A stretch of 64,000 nucleotides of DNA, from contig NZ_JAKGSI010000005.1 of NCBI RefSeq assembly GCF_021568315.1, positions 124,001-188,000 on the forward strand. The letters run 5' to 3'. The stretch comes from Corynebacterium uropygiale (GTDB lineage Bacteria > Actinomycetota > Actinomycetes > Mycobacteriales > Mycobacteriaceae). Every line of letters begins with the position of its first letter. Position 1 is the stretch's first letter. The notes under the pieces were generated by a model, which made no database searches, was not told the DNA's origin, and worked only from the letters and a program-made list of their open reading frames with translations. The translations under genes and the position numbers were made by a program. Of the stretch, positions 8,742-17,802 are shown piece by piece.

Positions 8742-10103
8742 ATGTCTAGCGCCGATATTTCTTCTCTCCGCCAGAACCTCCCCGCCGAGGTTGACGTCCT
8801 CACCGAGCCGGAGGCCATGGCCCCCTTCCTCCGGGACTCCGCCCAGGTGCCGGATTCCGTCGAGACGGAGATGCCTGCCGCGGTCATCGTGCCGCGCTCG
8901 ACGGAGCACGTCTCGACGATCCTCGCCTTCGCCCACGAGCACGAGATGCCCGTGAGCATCTGGTCGGCAGGCACGGGGCTGGCCGGCGGCGCGCTGCCCT
9001 ATGAGGGCGGCCTCGTCATCGCGATGCACAAGATGAACCGCATCCTCGGGATTGATGCCGACGCCCGCCTCGCCGTCGTGGAGGCCGGGGTGATCGTGGA
9101 GGACCTCGACGCCGAGGCCCGCACCCACGGGCTCTTCTATGCCCCGGACCCGGCCAGTTCCTCCCGGGCCACCGTCGGCGGAACCATCGCCACGAACGCC
9201 GGCGGGCTGCGCTGCATCGCCTATGGCACGACGGCCGATCACGTCGCCGCGCTCACCGTGGTGCTGGCCGATGGCTCCGTGATCCGCACCGGCGGGCGCA
9301 CGATCAAGAACGCCACGGGCCTCAACCTCACGCAGCTGTTCGTCGGCTCGGAGGGAACCCTGGGCGTCATCACCGAGGCCACCGTGTGGCTGACCCCCGT
9401 CCCGCAGGGGGAGCCGGAGACCTTCCTCGCGAGCTTCGATGACATCGAGGACGCCGGCCGCGCCGTCGTGAAGATGGTGCGTTCCAGTGCGGACCTCGAG
9501 GTGCTGGAGCTCCTCGACGCCACCGTGGTCCGCTGGGTGGAGGAAGACAACCAGGCAGGCTTCCCGCTGCCGCAGGCGGCGCTCATCATCGGCATGGCGG
9601 TGGGGGAGAACGCCCACCGGAGCATCGACATCGCCTGCGAGTGCGCAGAGCAGGAGGGCGCGCAGGAGGTGCGCCGCCAGCCCGGCGACGGGCTCATGGC
9701 CGCCCGCAAGCTCTCCCTGCCGGCGCTGCAGAAGCGCGCCGTGTGGGTCCAGGGGGACACTGGCGTGCCCGTGCCGCGCCTGCCGGAGCTCATCAGCCGC
9801 ATCGAGCAGATCGCGGCGGAGGAGAAGCACCAGGTGCGCATCGTCGCGCACGTCGGTGACGGCAACCTCCACCCCATGATCGAGGTCGTCGACGGCGATT
9901 GGGAGACCGCCCAGCACGTGACCGACCGCATCACGGCGGCCGCCATCGAGCTGGAGGGCGTGATCTCGGGCGAGCATGGGATCGGGATCTACAAGCACCA
10001 CGAGCTGCCCATGCAGTTCGACGAGGCCACCATGGCCGCGCAGCACGCGGTGAAGAAGGCCCTCGACCCGAAGGGGATTTTGAGCCCCGGCCGCGCGATC
10101 TAG
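8742..10103 (+). CDS. FAD-linked oxidase, GlcD / D-lactate dehydrogenase family
   Basis: This 453-residue flavoenzyme probably oxidises a 2-hydroxy acid such as glycolate or D-lactate. The FAD-binding PCMH domain is shown by AVIVPRSTEHVS, IWSAGTGLAGGALPYEGGLVI, and the ATVGGTIATNAGGLRCIAYG block. The C-terminal half has the VGDGNLHPMI and SGEHGIG motifs that form the substrate/flavin site. I chose the ATG at 8742 over the one at 8733 because TATCAT (8729-8734) looks like a -10 hexamer seven bases before it, which would make the mRNA leaderless. It has no Fe-S partner next to it. The true substrate is unknown. Confidence 0.88.
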   Translation: MSSADISSLRQNLPAEVDVLTEPEAMAPFLRDSAQVPDSVETEMPAAVIVPRSTEHVSTILAFAHEHEMPVSIWSAGTGLAGGALPYEGGLVIAMHKMNRILGIDADARLAVVEAGVIVEDLDAEARTHGLFYAPDPASSSRATVGGTIATNAGGLRCIAYGTTADHVAALTVVLADGSVIRTGGRTIKNATGLNLTQLFVGSEGTLGVITEATVWLTPVPQGEPETFLASFDDIEDAGRAVVKMVRSSADLEVLELLDATVVRWVEEDNQAGFPLPQAALIIGMAVGENAHRSIDIACECAEQEGAQEVRRQPGDGLMAARKLSLPALQKRAVWVQGDTGVPVPRLPELISRIEQIAAEEKHQVRIVAHVGDGNLHPMIEVVDGDWETAQHVTDRITAAAIELEGVISGEHGIGIYKHHELPMQFDEATMAAQHAVKKALDPKGILSPGRAI

Positions 10104-10112
10104 CGCGGGGCG

Positions 10113-10133
10113 CCGGCGCTGTGCTGGCGCCGG
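10113..10133. terminator. Hairpin between convergent genes
   Basis: CCGGCGC and GCGCCGG form a 7-bp stem with a 7-base loop in the 52-base gap between two converging genes. It may end transcripts from either side. No T run is present on either strand, so this is tentative. Confidence 0.35.
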
Positions 10134-10155
10134 TGCCGCCCCCGGGCGCCGACCC

Positions 10156-11232
10156 CTAGGTGAAGCGCAGGGCGTAGTGCTCGGGGCGGACCCAGCCGAT
10201 GCGCTCGAACAGGGCGCTGAACACGAACGCGAAGAGTAGCGGCAGGACCACCCAGCAGAGGGCCACGATGCCGACGTTGGAGAGGGTCCAGCCCCACTCC
10301 GGGTCGTTGAGCGCGGCGAGGGGGCCAGCCAGGCCCGTGATCCCGAATCCGGTGGACACGGGCGTCCCCTTCACCCCGAAGGCGCCGCCGATGGCGCCGA
10401 GTAGCGCCGCGTTGGTGAGCAGCGGGGCCATCGCCTTCGGGTGGGCGAACATGTTCGCCATCTGCACCTTGGGGCTGCCCACGATGTGAATGATGCTGTT
10501 CGCGAAGCCGTTGGCCTTCCACCCGGCCACCATGAGGCCCATGCCCGCGGCGACGCAGCCGAGGTTGCCCGTTCCCGCCGCGATCCCGTCCATGAAGATC
10601 GCCGTCGCGATGCCCACGGTGGAGATGGGGGAGACGATGAGCGCGGCAAAGAGGGTGGAGAGGATGAGGCCCATGAGGATAGGCTGGAGCGTCGTCGTCC
10701 CATTGATGAGCTGCCCGAGCCACAGGGTGAAGATCTTCACCACGGGGTAGGTGACGAAGGCGCCGATGCTGCCCACGATGAGCACGGTGAGCGTCGAGAG
10801 CAGGAGGATCGTATAATTCCCCAGCCTCTCGCCGATGAGCAGCACCATCCCCACTGCGAGCGCCGCCGTGAGGCCACTGTTGATGACGAGGCCCGTGCCC
10901 TTGAAGGTGAAGGCTCCGCCCTCGGCCGGGGAGGCCACGCCCGAGCCGAGGAGCGCGCAGATTCCCACCACGGCCGTCTGGATGGGGGTGAGGCGGAATT
11001 GCACGGCCACGAGGATGCCGATCATCACCGGCAGCAGCGTGGAGGCCAGATTGACGAGGGAAATGATGGGCTGACCTGCGGGGAAGATGGGCAGGAGGGC
11101 CTTGAGGAGCTCCCCGAGCAGCGCCTGGGGAACAAGAGTCACGACGACGGCCAGCGAAATGCCGTTGAGGACTTTCATCGTGAACTGGCCGGCGCTCATG
11201 CGCTCGGCCTCGGGGCTCGCAGTGGAGGTCAC
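10156..11232 (-). CDS. PTS EIIC-like / PfoR-type membrane protein
   Basis: This 358-residue protein is highly hydrophobic, with about nine membrane spans. It resembles the EIIC-like family that includes PfoR of Clostridium. Typical segments are ISLAVVVTLVPQALLGE, GVASPAEGGAFTFKGTG and SPISTVGIATAIFMDGIAAGTGNLGC. No EIIA or EIIB domain and no PTS phosphorylation site is in this protein or beside it, so sugar phosphorylation cannot be assumed. The start is GTG behind AAAAGAGA; an internal ATG at residue 12 is the alternative. The divergent neighbour is a 2-hydroxyacid dehydrogenase with a 175-base gap, so the two may share regulation. Confidence 0.8.
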   Translation of the reverse strand: MTSTASPEAERMSAGQFTMKVLNGISLAVVVTLVPQALLGELLKALLPIFPAGQPIISLVNLASTLLPVMIGILVAVQFRLTPIQTAVVGICALLGSGVASPAEGGAFTFKGTGLVINSGLTAALAVGMVLLIGERLGNYTILLLSTLTVLIVGSIGAFVTYPVVKIFTLWLGQLINGTTTLQPILMGLILSTLFAALIVSPISTVGIATAIFMDGIAAGTGNLGCVAAGMGLMVAGWKANGFANSIIHIVGSPKVQMANMFAHPKAMAPLLTNAALLGAIGGAFGVKGTPVSTGFGITGLAGPLAALNDPEWGWTLSNVGIVALCWVVLPLLFAFVFSALFERIGWVRPEHYALRFT

Positions 11233-11407
11233 GAGACGTCTCTTTTCTATTTCTTAGCTAACGTGAGAAAAATTAATGTTTCTGGTGTTTAGCCTACCGC
11301 CGGGGGTAGACGCGCCCGGAGGCGGGGAGGCCTCGTGCCCTAGGATGCAAGGGGGCCCGGCGCGGTGCCGCGCGGCCCACACCCTGGACAGGAGGAAAGG
11401 CAGCGAG

Positions 11408-12343
11408 ATGAAGTTTTCCATGTACCCCCGCGCGTGGGAGAGCACGGTCCGCGAGCTGGTCGACGCCGGCCACGAGTACATCGAGTCCCCCGAGGATCAC
11501 CTCCCCGAGGGCATCGATTTCCTCGTCTTCAACGGCAGCGGCGAGCAGTGCCCGGAGTTCCCCGCCTCCCTGCGCTATGTCCAGACCTGCTTCGCGGGTC
11601 TCGACGGCCTCCTCGACGCCGGCAAGCTCACCGACTCCGTCCGCTGGGCGAATGCCAAGGGGCTTTTCGCGCCGACGGTCGCGGAGTCCACGGTGGGGCT
11701 CATCCTGGGCCTCTACCACATGCACAAGGTGGTCACGCGGGCCGCGTCCTGGTCGGTGAACGAGCGCATGGACGCGGAGACCACCTGGCTCTATGACAAC
11801 AAGACGGTGGCGATCATCGGCGCGGGCGGGATCGGCGAGGAACTCATCCGTCTGCTCCGGCCCTTCGGGCCGCGGATCATCGCGGTGACCTCCTCGGGCC
11901 GTGAGGTGGACTCGGCGGATGAGAGCGTGCGCATCGACCGCGCGACGGAGGAGGGCGTGTGGGCCCGGGCGGATATCGTCGTGCTTCTTGCGCCGCTGAC
12001 CGAGAGCACCCGCGGCATGGTGAACGCGGAGACCCTCCGGAAGATGAAGAAGGAGGCCATCCTCGTCAACGTGGGGCGCGGTGGCCTCGTCGTGACGGAT
12101 GACCTCGTGGATGCGCTGCGGGCGGGGGAGATCGCGGGGGCCGCGCTCGATGTGACGGACCCCGAGCCGCTGCCGGACGGGCACCCCCTGTGGGAGATGG
12201 AGCAGGTGCTCATCACCCCGCATACCGCGAACACCCGGGAGCGGATGACCGTCCTCATGGGCGGGCTCGCCGTGAAGAACGCCGCGGCCTTCGAGCGCGG
12301 GGAGACCATGCCCACCGAGGTGGACGTGGCCCGGGGCTACTAG
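11408..12343 (+). CDS. D-isomer specific 2-hydroxyacid dehydrogenase
   Basis: This 311-residue NAD(P)-dependent dehydrogenase reduces a 2-keto acid, or oxidises the D-2-hydroxy acid, in the cytosol. The Rossmann fold has VAIIGAGGIGEELIRLL. The C-terminal part has ILVNVGRGGLV, a DVTDPEPLP segment, and ITPHTAN with the catalytic histidine. The N-terminal catalytic domain is shorter than in classical members, as in the GhrA/phosphoglycerate-dehydrogenase-like group. The start ATG has AGGAGG about 11 bases upstream. A TAGGAT (11340-11345) may be its -10. The two minus-strand genes just downstream are the metP-metS pair. The substrate is unknown. Confidence 0.88.
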   Translation: MKFSMYPRAWESTVRELVDAGHEYIESPEDHLPEGIDFLVFNGSGEQCPEFPASLRYVQTCFAGLDGLLDAGKLTDSVRWANAKGLFAPTVAESTVGLILGLYHMHKVVTRAASWSVNERMDAETTWLYDNKTVAIIGAGGIGEELIRLLRPFGPRIIAVTSSGREVDSADESVRIDRATEEGVWARADIVVLLAPLTESTRGMVNAETLRKMKKEAILVNVGRGGLVVTDDLVDALRAGEIAGAALDVTDPEPLPDGHPLWEMEQVLITPHTANTRERMTVLMGGLAVKNAAAFERGETMPTEVDVARGY

Positions 12344-12352
12344 GCCCCGCCC

Positions 12353-12520
12353 TTAGGCCCGCTCCATCTCCTGGAGCACCTCGCTGCTGAGGTTCGGGTC
12401 ATCCCCGAGGTGGCCGGAAGTCTCGTCCGGGTGGCGCAGCATGTGGACGACGGCTAGTGCCAGCCCACCCCAGATGACGAGGCAGAATAGGGTCATCATG
12501 ACGATGGCGATGCCGGTCAT
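12353..12520 (-). CDS. metS: Small subunit of methionine/alanine importer
   Basis: This 55-residue protein has one membrane span (MTGIAIVMMTLFCLVIWGGLALAV would be the N-terminal helix) and an acidic tail after MLRHPDE. Its start overlaps the stop of the adjoining MetP gene by four bases (ATGA), a sign of translational coupling. In Corynebacterium glutamicum a small MetS is needed for MetP to import methionine and alanine with sodium. The length, single helix and position all fit. It is followed only by a short gap to the converging 2-hydroxyacid dehydrogenase, with stops 10 bases apart. Confidence 0.88.
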   Translation of the reverse strand: MTGIAIVMMTLFCLVIWGGLALAVVHMLRHPDETSGHLGDDPNLSSEVLQEMERA

Positions 12521-14142
12521 TTCTTCTCCTCCTTGGTGGTCGCGGCGGTGTCGTCGAGCTCAATGGCCTGCTTGGGGGGCCGGGCCTCGAGTTTGCGCGC
12601 GGTGCGCACGCCGAAGTCCGAGCCGGGCGGACCGGCGAGGAATTGCTCGCCGCGCCAGGGGATGATCGTCATGATCATGGAGCCGATGAAGATGACCGCC
12701 AGCACGGCCCAGCCGAAGAGCACCACCTGCCCGGCGGTGTAGCCGCCATAGGGGGTGTCGACGAGCGTGATGATCTCCTGGAAGAGCATGACGAAGAGGA
12801 CGACGGGGGTGAGGTTGGCGACGCAGATCCGCCAGATGTTGCCCACGCGGAAGGAAGATACCGCGTTGAGGTGAAGGGCCAGCTCCTCGGTGCGGTGGAG
12901 GAGCCAGTCGACCACGACGATCGCGATGATGGCCACCGCCACGATACCCACCGAGTTGGTGAACTTATCCATGATGTCGAGGCTCACCAGGCCGCTCGTC
13001 GTCGGGAACAGAATGAGGGCGATGACGGCCATGACGCCGCCGATCCCCAGCACCGCGTTCGAGCGGGAGAGGTTGAACTTATCCTGCGCGGCGCCCACAA
13101 CCACCTCGAGCAGCGACATGAGCGAGGTAATGCCCGCGATGAAGAGGGAGAGGAGGAAGAGGAAGCCGAAGGCGCCGCCGAGGAAGCCGCCCATCTGGGA
13201 GATGACGGTGGGGAAGGCGACGAAGGCCAGGCCGATCCCGGAGGTCGCGACCTCCTTGATGGGCACCCCCGACTGCATGGCCATAAAGCCCAGCGTGGAG
13301 AAGACGCCCACGCCGGCGAGCACCTCGAAGGAGGAATTCGCGAAGGCCGTCACAAGGCCCGTGCCGGTGAGGTTGGAGCGCGGCTTGAGGTAGGAGGAGT
13401 AGGTGAGCATGATGCCGAAGGCCACGGACAGGGAGAAGAAGATCTGCCCATAGGCGGAGAGCCACACCGTCGGGTTCTTCAGCGCCGACCAGTCCGGGGT
13501 GAAGAGGGCGTTGAGGCCCTCGGCCGCCCCGTCGAGGGTGAGAGAGAAGATGACGACGATGATAAAGAGCACCGCCAGCAGCGGGATGAAGATCTTCGAG
13601 ACGATACCGATACCCCGGTCCACGCCCGCCACGAGGATGCCGATGACGAGCACCCACACCACGAGCAGTGCGATCGTGATCGGCCACACGAAGTCCAGGG
13701 TCATGAGGTGCGAGGCATCCATCCGGAGGAAGTCGTTGAAGAAGTAGCTGTCGGCGTCGTCCCCCCACGGCTGGGAGAGAGACTTGAACGCATAGAGCAG
13801 CGCCCACCCCACGATGACGGAGTAGTAGATGGTGATGAAGAAGGCGACGCCCGTCTGGATCCAGCCCACCGGCTCCGCCCAGGAGCGCAAGCGGTGGAAG
13901 GACTTGGGCGCCGAGCCGCGGAAGCGGTGGCCGATCGCGTAGTCGAAGAAGAGAAGCGGAATGCCCGCTGTGAGCAGTGCCACGATGTAGGGTACGAGAA
14001 AGGCGCCTCCGCCGGAGTCATAAGCGACGTAGGGGAAGCGCCAGATGTTGCCCAGCCCCACCGCCGATCCGATGGCCGCGAAGAGGAACGCGGCTCGGCT
14101 GGAAAACACCTCCCGGCCGGGCTGTTGGTTGGTGTCAGACAT
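12517..14142 (-). CDS. metP: Sodium-dependent methionine/alanine importer (NSS family)
   Basis: This protein of about 541 residues belongs to the neurotransmitter:sodium symporter family, with about 12 membrane spans. The first helix carries the family signature AAIGSAVGLGNIWRFPYVAYDSGGGAFLVPY, given here only as a landmark, with the GNIWRFP core that binds sodium and substrate. The C-terminal tail is hydrophilic. Coupling to metS supports uptake of methionine and alanine. I chose the ATG of MSDTNQQPG because GAAGG lies about 10 bases upstream; the in-frame GTG nine bases earlier overlaps that site. The gene is divergent from proA across about 130 bases that contain AT-rich promoter-like sequence. 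Confidence 0.92.
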   Translation of the reverse strand: MSDTNQQPGREVFSSRAAFLFAAIGSAVGLGNIWRFPYVAYDSGGGAFLVPYIVALLTAGIPLLFFDYAIGHRFRGSAPKSFHRLRSWAEPVGWIQTGVAFFITIYYSVIVGWALLYAFKSLSQPWGDDADSYFFNDFLRMDASHLMTLDFVWPITIALLVVWVLVIGILVAGVDRGIGIVSKIFIPLLAVLFIIVVIFSLTLDGAAEGLNALFTPDWSALKNPTVWLSAYGQIFFSLSVAFGIMLTYSSYLKPRSNLTGTGLVTAFANSSFEVLAGVGVFSTLGFMAMQSGVPIKEVATSGIGLAFVAFPTVISQMGGFLGGAFGFLFLLSLFIAGITSLMSLLEVVVGAAQDKFNLSRSNAVLGIGGVMAVIALILFPTTSGLVSLDIMDKFTNSVGIVAVAIIAIVVVDWLLHRTEELALHLNAVSSFRVGNIWRICVANLTPVVLFVMLFQEIITLVDTPYGGYTAGQVVLFGWAVLAVIFIGSMIMTIIPWRGEQFLAGPPGSDFGVRTARKLEARPPKQAIELDDTAATTKEEKK

Positions 14143-14258
14143 GGGGGTCACCCTTCACTCTGAGAATGCCTGTCAAATGGTAGAAAATAAATTAGCACTT
14201 GCTGAGAAAATGGGGAAGGAGCACGCCCGTCCGGGTGTAACCCCCGGTTCGCCCCTAT

Positions 14259-14264
14259 TACACT
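14259..14264 (+). promoter_or_regulatory. -10 element of proA (leaderless start)
   Basis: TACACT lies seven bases before the proA ATG, so transcription would begin at the start codon itself. No ribosome site is visible in the gap, which agrees with a leaderless mRNA. Confidence 0.65.
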
Positions 14265-14271
14265 GCGGGCT

Positions 14272-15603
14272 ATGTCTAACTCACAGGTGACTGCTGATGC
14301 ATCCACAACGACGACGGGCGCCCTGAGCGAAGAGCGCGCCGCCGAGCGCGCCGAGGTGCTCGAGAAGGCGGGCCTCGCGAAGAAGGTCGCGCCTCTCATT
14401 GCAGCGCTGCGGTCGGCGGAGAAGAACGCCCTTCTCCTCGACGCCGCCGAGGCCCTCGAGGGCCCGGCCCGGGCGGGGATCCTCGAGGCGAATGCCCGGG
14501 ACCTCGCCGCCGGGAAGGAGGCTGGGCTCACCGACGCCCTGCTGGACCGCCTGAGCCTCGATGAGGAGCGTGTCGCCGGGATTGCCGACGGCCTCCGCCA
14601 GGTTGCGGGGCTCAAGGACCCCATCGGTGAGATTGTTGGTGGCTCCGTCATGCCCAACGGAATCCGCATGCGGAAGGTGCGGGTGCCGCTCGGGGTCATG
14701 GGGATGGTCTACGAGGCCCGCCCCAACGTCACCGTGGACGCCTTCGGCCTGGCCATCAAGTCCGGCAACGTGCCTCTGCTGCGGGGGTCCCGCTCCGCCC
14801 GGCACTCCAACGAGGCGCTGGTGAGTGCGCTGCAGGACGTCGTCGAGAAGCACGGGCTGCCCCGGGAGACCGTGCAGCTGCTGCCGTGCGATTCCCACGA
14901 TTCCGTTACGGACCTCATCACGGCGAGGGGCCTGGTGGACCTCGTGATTCCGCGCGGCTCGGCGCGTCTCATCCAGGCGGTGGTGACGGGTGCGACCGTG
15001 CCGACCATCGAGACGGGTGCCGGCAACTGCCACTTCTACATCGATGGCGCCGCGGAGGTGGATCAGGCCATTACGCTGGTCATCAACGGTAAGACGCGCC
15101 GGCCGAGTGTGTGCAACGCGACGGAGACGGTGCTGGTCGATCGCGCCCTCTCCGAGGAGCAGCAGGCGCACATCATCCGCAGCCTCCAGGAGGCCGGGGT
15201 CAGCGTGCACGGCGAGCCGGCGGAGGCGGAGCGCCTCGGGCTCGAGGGCATCATCCCCGCCACCGAGGAGGACTGGGCCGGCGAGTACCTCTCCAACGAC
15301 ATCGCGTGGGCCATGGTCGACGGCGTGGAGGGCGCCCTCGAGCACATCGCCCGCTACTCGACGGGGCATACCGAGGGCATCTCCACGACGGACACCCGCG
15401 TGGCGCAGCGCTTCGCCTCCGCGGTCGACGCCGCCGCCGTCATGATTAACGCCTCCACGGCCTTCACCGACGGGGAGGCCTACGGCATGGGCGCAGAGAT
15501 CGGCATCTCCACCCAGAAGCTCCACGCCCGCGGGCCCATGGCCCTGCCGGAGCTCACGAGCACCAAGTGGATCCTTGAAGGCGAAGGCCAGATCCGGCCC
15601 TAG
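14272..15603 (+). CDS. proA: Gamma-glutamyl phosphate reductase
   Basis: This 443-residue enzyme reduces gamma-glutamyl phosphate to glutamate semialdehyde with NADPH, the second step of proline synthesis after ProB. It has the aldehyde-dehydrogenase-like fold with PLGVMGMVYEARPNVTVDAFGLAIKSGN and LIIPRGS-like (LVIPRGSARLIQ) segments. The catalytic cysteine is in RRPSVCNATETVLVD. The ARGPMALPELTSTKW C-terminal block is typical. About 20 extra residues precede the conserved N terminus. The start looks leaderless. It is separated from proB by several unrelated genes, as in other actinobacteria. Confidence 0.96.
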   Translation: MSNSQVTADASTTTTGALSEERAAERAEVLEKAGLAKKVAPLIAALRSAEKNALLLDAAEALEGPARAGILEANARDLAAGKEAGLTDALLDRLSLDEERVAGIADGLRQVAGLKDPIGEIVGGSVMPNGIRMRKVRVPLGVMGMVYEARPNVTVDAFGLAIKSGNVPLLRGSRSARHSNEALVSALQDVVEKHGLPRETVQLLPCDSHDSVTDLITARGLVDLVIPRGSARLIQAVVTGATVPTIETGAGNCHFYIDGAAEVDQAITLVINGKTRRPSVCNATETVLVDRALSEEQQAHIIRSLQEAGVSVHGEPAEAERLGLEGIIPATEEDWAGEYLSNDIAWAMVDGVEGALEHIARYSTGHTEGISTTDTRVAQRFASAVDAAAVMINASTAFTDGEAYGMGAEIGISTQKLHARGPMALPELTSTKWILEGEGQIRP

Positions 15604-15624
15604 AGCACCGCGGACCGGGGCTCG

Positions 15625-16605
15625 CTAGGCGCCCGGCTCCCCGAGGGCGAGGAGCTCCGCCGGCTCCCGCCCGAGCGCCAGCGCCACGATGAGCAGGATG
15701 CGCGCCTGCGGGGCGCGCAGCACGCCAGAGCCCAGGACACCGAGCTCGGCAAGCTCGGCGCCTCCGCCCGCACCCCCATAGGTGGTGGCGATCTCCCCAA
15801 AGGGCACCCGGCTGCTCAAGACCACGGGCACGCCCCTCTCCCGGGCGGCGGCAATGCCCTCGCCGAGCTCCGGGCCGACGTTGCCTGCGCCCATCGCCTC
15901 GATGACGAGGCCCCGGGCCCCGGCGTCGAGAACACTCTCGATGAGGGAGCGCGGCGCGCCGGGGTAGGCGGTGATGATGGGGACCTCGATGCCCGCGAGC
16001 GACGGGAGGGGCGCGGCCACATCGGGGGCGAGGCTTCGCGGGGGACGCCCGGTGCGGGGGAGGGGGGAGGCGAAGCTCTCGGCGGCGTGGGTGTCCGTCT
16101 TGAGGAGGCCCCAGGCGGGCAGGCAGTGTCCGGCGAAGGCGACGCGAACGCCCCGGTAGTCGGGGCTGGAGGCGCAGCGCAGCGCGAGGCGAAGGTTCTG
16201 GGGGCCGTCGGCGGCGGGGGAATCAGCCGGGAGCATGGCGCCGGTGAGAATGATGGGCATGCGCGGGGGACAGAGCAGGTGGAGGGCCATGGCGGTTTCC
16301 TCCATGGAGTCCGTGCCGTGGGTGAGGACGATGCCGGAGATGTCGGGATCGGCGAGGGCCTCGCGTACGTGGGCGGCGAGGTCATCGAGGTCCGCGGCGC
16401 TCATGGATGAGGAGTCGAGGTGCCGGACGGATCGGACGTCGAGGCGGAGGCGGTCAGCGAATTCCTCCCGCAGCGGGGCGAGGAGCTCCTCGCCGCTCAA
16501 CGTGGGGACGAGACCGCGGGACGTATGCGTAGACGCAATGGTCCCCCCGGTGCTGAGGACGCGCACCAGGGGGAAGGAGGGGGAACGAAGGGAACCGTCG
16601 CACAT
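15625..16605 (-). CDS. L-asparaginase, AnsA-like
   Basis: This 326-residue enzyme hydrolyses asparagine to aspartate and ammonia. Both active-site signatures are present: LSTGGTIAST near the N terminus (first catalytic threonine) and VLTHGTDSMEETA (second threonine with its aspartate). No signal peptide precedes the first motif, so it is probably cytosolic. The ATG at 16605 is six bases after TAGACT on the minus strand (16612-16617), another leaderless arrangement; a GTG two codons earlier overlaps less well. It converges on proA with 21 bases between stops and no terminator. Confidence 0.9.
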   Translation of the reverse strand: MCDGSLRSPSFPLVRVLSTGGTIASTHTSRGLVPTLSGEELLAPLREEFADRLRLDVRSVRHLDSSSMSAADLDDLAAHVREALADPDISGIVLTHGTDSMEETAMALHLLCPPRMPIILTGAMLPADSPAADGPQNLRLALRCASSPDYRGVRVAFAGHCLPAWGLLKTDTHAAESFASPLPRTGRPPRSLAPDVAAPLPSLAGIEVPIITAYPGAPRSLIESVLDAGARGLVIEAMGAGNVGPELGEGIAAARERGVPVVLSSRVPFGEIATTYGGAGGGAELAELGVLGSGVLRAPQARILLIVALALGREPAELLALGEPGA

Positions 16606-16653
16606 GCCCACAGTCTAATGCGTGCGGGCGGTTCCCCGTTCCCAGTGGAACAC

Positions 16654-17781
16654 TTAGTAGCGCTCCACGTTGATGAGCTCGGGGTCGTTGGCCAGGAGGT
16701 AGCCATCGCCTTCGTAGACCTTCGCGGCATTCTGGTCGCCGCGGGTGAGGTAGTCAGAGAAGGAGACCACGAGCGAGTCGTAGACGGACTTGTCGGAGGC
16801 GTCAAGGTAGACGCCGTGCTCGGCACCCTTGACGACGGCCCACCACTTCGGGCCGGTCGCGCGATCAAAAGCGATGCGCGACAGCGGGTGCGGCACGAGG
16901 GACTCGTGCTCGGCGGGCAGAACCAGGGTCGGGACGCTCGAGGGCGGGGACGCCAGGCTGAAGTCTGCCGGGCCCGGGTTGATGCCCACGGTCCCCACGA
17001 CGCGAGCATCAGCCCGGCCGACCTGGTGCAGCAGGCCATCCATGAGGCCCGCCATACGCAGAGCGGATCCACCACCGGCCGAGTGGCCGACGAGCACCGT
17101 ACGCGAGAAGTCCAGGTGGTGGTACAGCGGGCTGTTGGCATCGTTGTCCGCGAGGTGCGCGGCAACGGCCGACAGAGCCATCTGGGCGCCGAACCAGTTG
17201 GTCCCGGAGTAGCCCAGAGCCACCACGTAGCCGTGGGAGGCATAGAACTCAGCGTGACGCTGCATCATGCCAGGCTCCACGCCAATACCGGGGGAGAGAA
17301 CGATGACCGGCACGCGCTCATCGGCGCCCAGGTCCGTCGGGTAGATGAACTGGTAGCCCACCGGGGAGTTCGGCCCTTCCGGGATCGTGCCGTAGCAGGG
17401 AGCCGGAATGTTGTTGCCGTGCATGAAGCGGAGCACTTCGTTGTAGAAGGTGTAGAAGGGTCCGCAATCGGTGGTCGGCAGGGTCGAGGCGGTCGGGTGA
17501 GGACCAGGCTCACCGAACTGCTGACGGATGGGGCCGGGCTCGGACTGGAAGGGTGCGGTGAGCCGCAGACCCGTCACGCCAGTCTCGCTGGAGAGCTGGC
17601 TGGAGCCAGGGGAGCCCTGGGGGACGATGTCCTGCTGAAGGTTCGGAATGGTGCCCAGGTGGTTGTTGAGAGCAACCACGGGGCCAGACAGCAGGTCCGA
17701 AGCATACGCGGCGTTCGGGACGAGGAGGGTGGCAGAGAGCGCAGCTGCCACACAGCCCAGCACGCGCCGGTGTCGAGTCAT
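16654..17781 (-). CDS. Secreted lipase-like alpha/beta hydrolase
   Basis: This 375-residue protein begins with an export signal ending AYA-S near residue 28. The nucleophile elbow VGHSAGGGSA puts the catalytic serine at about 234, and an oxyanion-type segment IVLSPGIGVEPG lies near 161. The likely acid and histidine are downstream, the latter probably in GAEHGVYLD. The fold resembles polyester, chlorophyll and triacylglycerol hydrolases. It is the last gene of a seven-gene minus-strand operon that also makes GlpD, a lipid kinase and an AgpS-like enzyme. That context suggests it releases glycerol or fatty acids from external lipids. A good AAGGAGAAG ribosome site precedes the ATG. Confidence 0.85.
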   Translation of the reverse strand: MTRHRRVLGCVAAALSATLLVPNAAYASDLLSGPVVALNNHLGTIPNLQQDIVPQGSPGSSQLSSETGVTGLRLTAPFQSEPGPIRQQFGEPGPHPTASTLPTTDCGPFYTFYNEVLRFMHGNNIPAPCYGTIPEGPNSPVGYQFIYPTDLGADERVPVIVLSPGIGVEPGMMQRHAEFYASHGYVVALGYSGTNWFGAQMALSAVAAHLADNDANSPLYHHLDFSRTVLVGHSAGGGSALRMAGLMDGLLHQVGRADARVVGTVGINPGPADFSLASPPSSVPTLVLPAEHESLVPHPLSRIAFDRATGPKWWAVVKGAEHGVYLDASDKSVYDSLVVSFSDYLTRGDQNAAKVYEGDGYLLANDPELINVERY

Positions 17782-17802
17782 GAGTTCTTCTCCTTGGGGG
17801 AT

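Noticed and set aside
12643..14163. A 506-codon frame antisense to metP
   Set aside because: It is a shadow of the NSS transporter, full of Glu/Asp/His/Arg with no protein-like pattern.
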